Assembly: GCA_022824265.1 (NCBI GenBank)
Contig: JAJEAG010000044.1
Span: forward strand, 1-42,630
DNA: 42,630 bases
Direction: 5' to 3'
DNA from: Candidatus Poribacteria bacterium
GTDB lineage: Bacteria > Poribacteria > WGA-4E > WGA-3G
Position 1 is the first letter of the stretch. Every line of letters begins with the position of its first letter. Shown here piece by piece: positions 42,583 through 42,630 of the stretch. The position numbers were made by a program, and so were the translations under genes. The notes beneath the pieces were generated by a model. It saw nothing but the letters and a program-made list of their open reading frames with translations. It ran no database searches and had not been told where the DNA came from.

Positions 42583-42630
42583 ATGGCTGACACAACTGAA
42601 AAACAACACAACTTCAATTGTCTTCCGAAA
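42583..42630 (+). CDS. start of an unidentified gene (partial, runs off the window)
   Basis: ATG 42583 is preceded by AGAGG (about 8 nt) and by two good promoters. Only 16 codons are visible (MADTTEKQHNFNCLPK), with no signal peptide so far. Too little remains to assign a family. Confidence 0.55.
   Translation, partial: MADTTEKQHNFNCLPK

Overview
The window is AT-rich bacterial chromosome from a diderm organism: it encodes outer-membrane beta-barrels, lipoproteins, an SppA protease and porin-like secretion partners. Several features point to an uncultured lineage such as Candidatus Poribacteria or a relative: a phytanoyl-CoA dioxygenase, a DUF6785/DUF6784 membrane protein, an M32 carboxypeptidase, proteins with FlgD-like C-terminal domains, and intergenic palindromes of the GTAGGTTCGGTT and GTAGGGG type. 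This assignment is an inference from gene content. No rRNA, tRNA, CRISPR array, integrase or transposase is visible.

Layout. 1-311 is non-coding with short repeats. 312-5721 (minus strand) is a compact run: DUF481-type barrel, YdjY-acylphosphatase fusion, MocA-like nucleotidyltransferase, MoxR/CoxD-like AAA ATPase, an ABC permease with a very large insertion, and a Rieske ferredoxin-like protein. 5744-8920 holds a nucleoside hydrolase, a Spy-like lipoprotein and an M32 carboxypeptidase. 9284-19692 (plus strand) is a phosphate island: a purple-acid-phosphatase-like enzyme with its own terminator, then pstS, a DUF805-pstC fusion, pstA, a voltage-gated K+ channel plus a truncated second channel, three pstB-like ATPases, an extra pstA-like permease, and phoU. 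19723-24766 (minus) holds ion-homeostasis genes: an MscS channel, CorA and an SLC12-type cation-chloride cotransporter homologue, with a decayed copy of the cotransporter 3' end between MscS and CorA. 24887-26998 (minus) holds a frameshifted barrel and two small envelope proteins. After a repeat-rich gap of about 700 bp come DUF6785 (plus) and then, on the minus strand, a P-type ATPase lacking its catalytic motifs, ThrB, an aminotransferase, a Ycf48-like protein, a FnIII/FlgD-like secreted protein, a PorV-like barrel, Pcm, a barrel-SppA fusion and a PhyH oxygenase. A new plus-strand gene starts at the right edge.

The most striking observation is the pst locus. None of its three PstB paralogues keeps a full set of ABC motifs, yet PstB1 and PstB2 are complementary. 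PstB1 has an intact LSGGQ signature but no Q-loop glutamine and no switch histidine. PstB2 has intact Walker A, Q-loop, Walker B and switch histidine but a destroyed signature. A PstB1:PstB2 heterodimer would assemble exactly one consensus ATP site and one degenerate site, as in asymmetric ABC exporters. The second striking case is a full-length P-type ATPase-like protein in which DKTGT, TGES, the M4 PEGL and GDGxND motifs are all replaced, which suggests a pseudoenzyme.

Many genes start with TTG or GTG, and several starts given here were moved to match a clear ribosome binding site.
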